64,000 nt of DNA. Origin: Nematostella vectensis. Its lineage: Eukaryota > Cnidaria > Anthozoa > Actiniaria > Edwardsiidae. Under the pieces are notes generated by a model. That model was not told the origin of the DNA. It saw only the letters and a program-made list of their open reading frames with translations, and made no database searches. Where the stretch lies: assembly GCF_932526225.1 (NCBI RefSeq), contig NC_064037.1, forward strand, positions 4,732,703-4,796,702, in the 5' to 3' direction. Both the position numbers and the translations under genes were made by a program. Below, in pieces: positions 49,776-64,000 of this stretch (within the stretch, counting starts at the first letter, position 1; every line of letters starts with the position of its first letter).

Positions 49776-51463
49776 TGCAGGGAACACATTATCAGAGACA
49801 AGACGCGTTTAATAATATATATGACATTTTATTAGGACAGTGATAACTAATACGTTGGTTAGAAAAAAAATTACATCCCAACCCTAACATAAATATTGGC
49901 ATAGCCAGTCCCATAATGGCCATTGTATACTTTCCCTCTGTATTAGCACTCTTTTAGTCTTCAACGTTTTGAATGCGAAATAAATTAAAATAGACTGGCC
50001 CTGCAGTTGAAACAAACATCGAACATAGAAAATATCTCATCTTTCTCCATATAAGTAGAGGTTTCCATTCCTTATGAGGTATTTTCATTGAAATCGGTTA
50101 TGACAGAGGTTTTAGAAAATTTGTTGACTTGCTTTAGAAAATCTTCAATAGTTCTGCTTAGAGTCGACGACGAGAGCCCACGAGCTCGGCATATAGAACG
50201 CGGCAACAGGACCGGAAGTACAAAATGTACTCATTTTTACCAGCGGTCAGAGGTCTCTTATCTTTGCATTTCGCTCAGCTTGTATAACATATCCCCCGAA
50301 AAGCCAACTGTGCGAAATACACCAAAGACGCATCTACCAGCAGGTAATCTGATTTTACGACCGAGAGAAAATATAGTCTAGCGAAAAACTAAAAAGGCCG
50401 AATTAATATCTGATAACTTTCCTCTAAAAATCGTTTGTGTGCATTTCATATAAAAAAGCGAGTTTACTATCTGTTCAACAGGTAGCAGTGAATAAACCAA
50501 AGCTAAATATTTGAAATCCTACTTCGTGCCAGCACACAATTGTATCATTATAAATAATATTCATCCTAAGCATAATCGCTGAGAATAACTTGGTTAGTCT
50601 ATGCCTCAAGGCCGGCAATGTTTGGGCACCAAGTTTGAGCGAGTTTTCAAGTTTAAATGTGTTTTTTTTCAAATACAGGTTAGGATGACATTCAAGTCGT
50701 GAGCATAGCAGATATTTGCGCATGACGTAACAAAACGCATCCTCGAGACGTCTCGGACAAGCAGAACCAAAAACGGGATAAAAGGAAACTAGCGAACAAA
50801 CGCTTTTTTTCCTTTCCTTCCGATGGACTCGACGCCATGGGTCTAGAGGTTGGAGACAGCATCACTTCTAACAATGCGCTAGAACGAGTTCATTATTCTT
50901 CTTCAACACCTTCAAAGCTTCTTTTGATAAAAAGGCAAAAGGGGCCACAGAAAGCCGTGAAAACTGTTGTCACCTGATTTTTTGAAGTCATTGCAAGTTC
51001 CAAATAAAGAAAAGCTCACGAGTAGCGTACGCCAGTTTGGAGGCACCTTTGGTTACTGCTCCAACACTCATCCTAGCCCTGTAAAACACCGTTGCTCACG
51101 GTTAAAATTCGGATTCAACTAAAAAGCGTGCAGCAATACCTCTGTAAAACCTATATCGATATCCGCAATAAATTATTTAATATAATAAGTCTTTAACCCT
51201 CAGCCAAGCTGGTTAACCGAGTGCACACCTTTAAGTCCCTTTGGACCGGGGCGGATTATGTGGCGCAGCAAATACCAGAACCGCGACTGAGGTGTTTGTG
51301 CCTAAAGGTTGAGGTATTGAACTCTATTCTAGAGCAACAAGTGGTGTGTTAGCACGAGGGAGACCATCACTCCTGGAAACCCACAAAAGAGCGAGGTTTC
51401 TTTTCCGATACCGCCATTTGCTGCTACCAGCTCCACCCTCGCCAGTCCAGGGTTCATTAGCTG

Positions 51464-63581
<12,118 letters not shown>

Positions 63582-64000
63582 TTTCCTTTAGTTAAGACAT
63601 ACAATCGGTTAAAAATACGCTAAATTCTGGCTCTAAAACTTCGATAAAATTTCCTAAACTCTGAGTTTTCGGAGTAACAATGAGCTCATGGTCACCAATG
63701 TTCTGATTGGTCAAAAAGCAGTCACATGGTATACGAGTATACCGCGTGTGAAATTCGTGGGTCTGAAGGCCAAGGTTTAATAACTTCGAAGATACTTTCT
63801 CAATTTATACTTTATGGTGAACCCCTTTCTAAAGATCACTCTCAGCTCATTTAATGGCTGGCTTAGATGGACTTGTGGTCGATTCATCATGTATTTTGTC
63901 AGCACACGTGCGCAAGTGACCATATAAAGAGAACGCGTGACAAGCGATAAATGACTCACGTAACACGGATCACGTTCTTCGATATTTTAGAACACATTCT
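63582..64000 (-). promoter_or_regulatory. Upstream region of the S6 kinase gene
   Basis: Sequence 5' of the S6K start codon. No TATA box stands out close to the ATG. CATGAGC, CACATGG and CACACGTGCG are present but not diagnostic. The transcription start cannot be placed. Confidence 0.35.

Larger units (their letters stand above)
47885..51463. other. Convergent intergenic region MFSD1 / RPS6KB1
   Basis: Holds the MFSD1 3' UTR, repeats (separate entries) and the S6 kinase 3' flank. A minus-strand ATTAAA (TTTAAT, 51176-51181) is a weak candidate for S6 kinase polyadenylation. Small frames such as 50088-50381 (+) start with TTG and show no family resemblance. Confidence 0.5.

Noticed and set aside
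50692-50874. Minus-strand 60-codon frame downstream of S6 kinase
   Set aside because: S6 kinase ends at 51464 with a clear stop, and this frame shows no family resemblance or splice acceptor in phase.

Overview
The window is animal nuclear DNA with many introns and AT-rich non-coding sequence. It is most likely from a sea anemone or close cnidarian relative (Nematostella-like). That source is inferred from gene content, exon structure and secreted cysteine-rich genes; no species-diagnostic sequence was available. All gene models were built by hand from reading frames, GT/AG junctions, phase continuity and remembered family features. No search was run.

Left part (1-24 kb). Two tandem, unnamed paralogues lie on the minus strand (1451-2753 and 5659-7622). 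Each has a signal-peptide exon followed by two exons that each encode one six- or seven-cysteine module. All coding introns are phase 0, and each gene has a separate short 5' non-coding exon behind a TATA-like box. The following ~14 kb shows no convincing gene. It holds a 55-bp tandem array, two fold-back elements, copies of a dispersed repeat and two further TATA/short-exon modules.

Centre (24-48 kb). An array of TCACGTGA boxes and a long G-rich 54-bp minisatellite precede a complete 20-exon ANAPC7 gene (minus strand, 569 aa). ANAPC7 is head to head with PTRH2 (plus, six exons, 185 aa) across 290 bp. MFSD1 (plus, 17 exons, 512 aa) follows.

Right part (48-64 kb). A complete 17-exon p70 S6 kinase gene (RPS6KB1-like, minus, 497 aa) converges on MFSD1. 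Its introns hold several DNA-transposon-like elements.

The four conserved genes are housekeeping: ubiquitin ligation in the cell cycle, peptidyl-tRNA recycling and anoikis, lysosomal transport, and TOR signalling. They do not form one pathway, but PTRH2 and RPS6KB1 are also neighbours on human 17q23.

The most unusual observations are these. (1) The two-gene secreted cysteine-rich family. (2) Intronic minisatellites seeded from the edges of coding exons. In the S6 kinase gene, an array of 56-bp units repeats an exon 3' end with its 5' splice site, giving 14 exact decoy donors. ANAPC7 exons 18 and 7 show related duplications, and S6 kinase exon 9 has a 19-bp donor duplication. (3) An S6 kinase N-terminus without a recognisable TOS motif.
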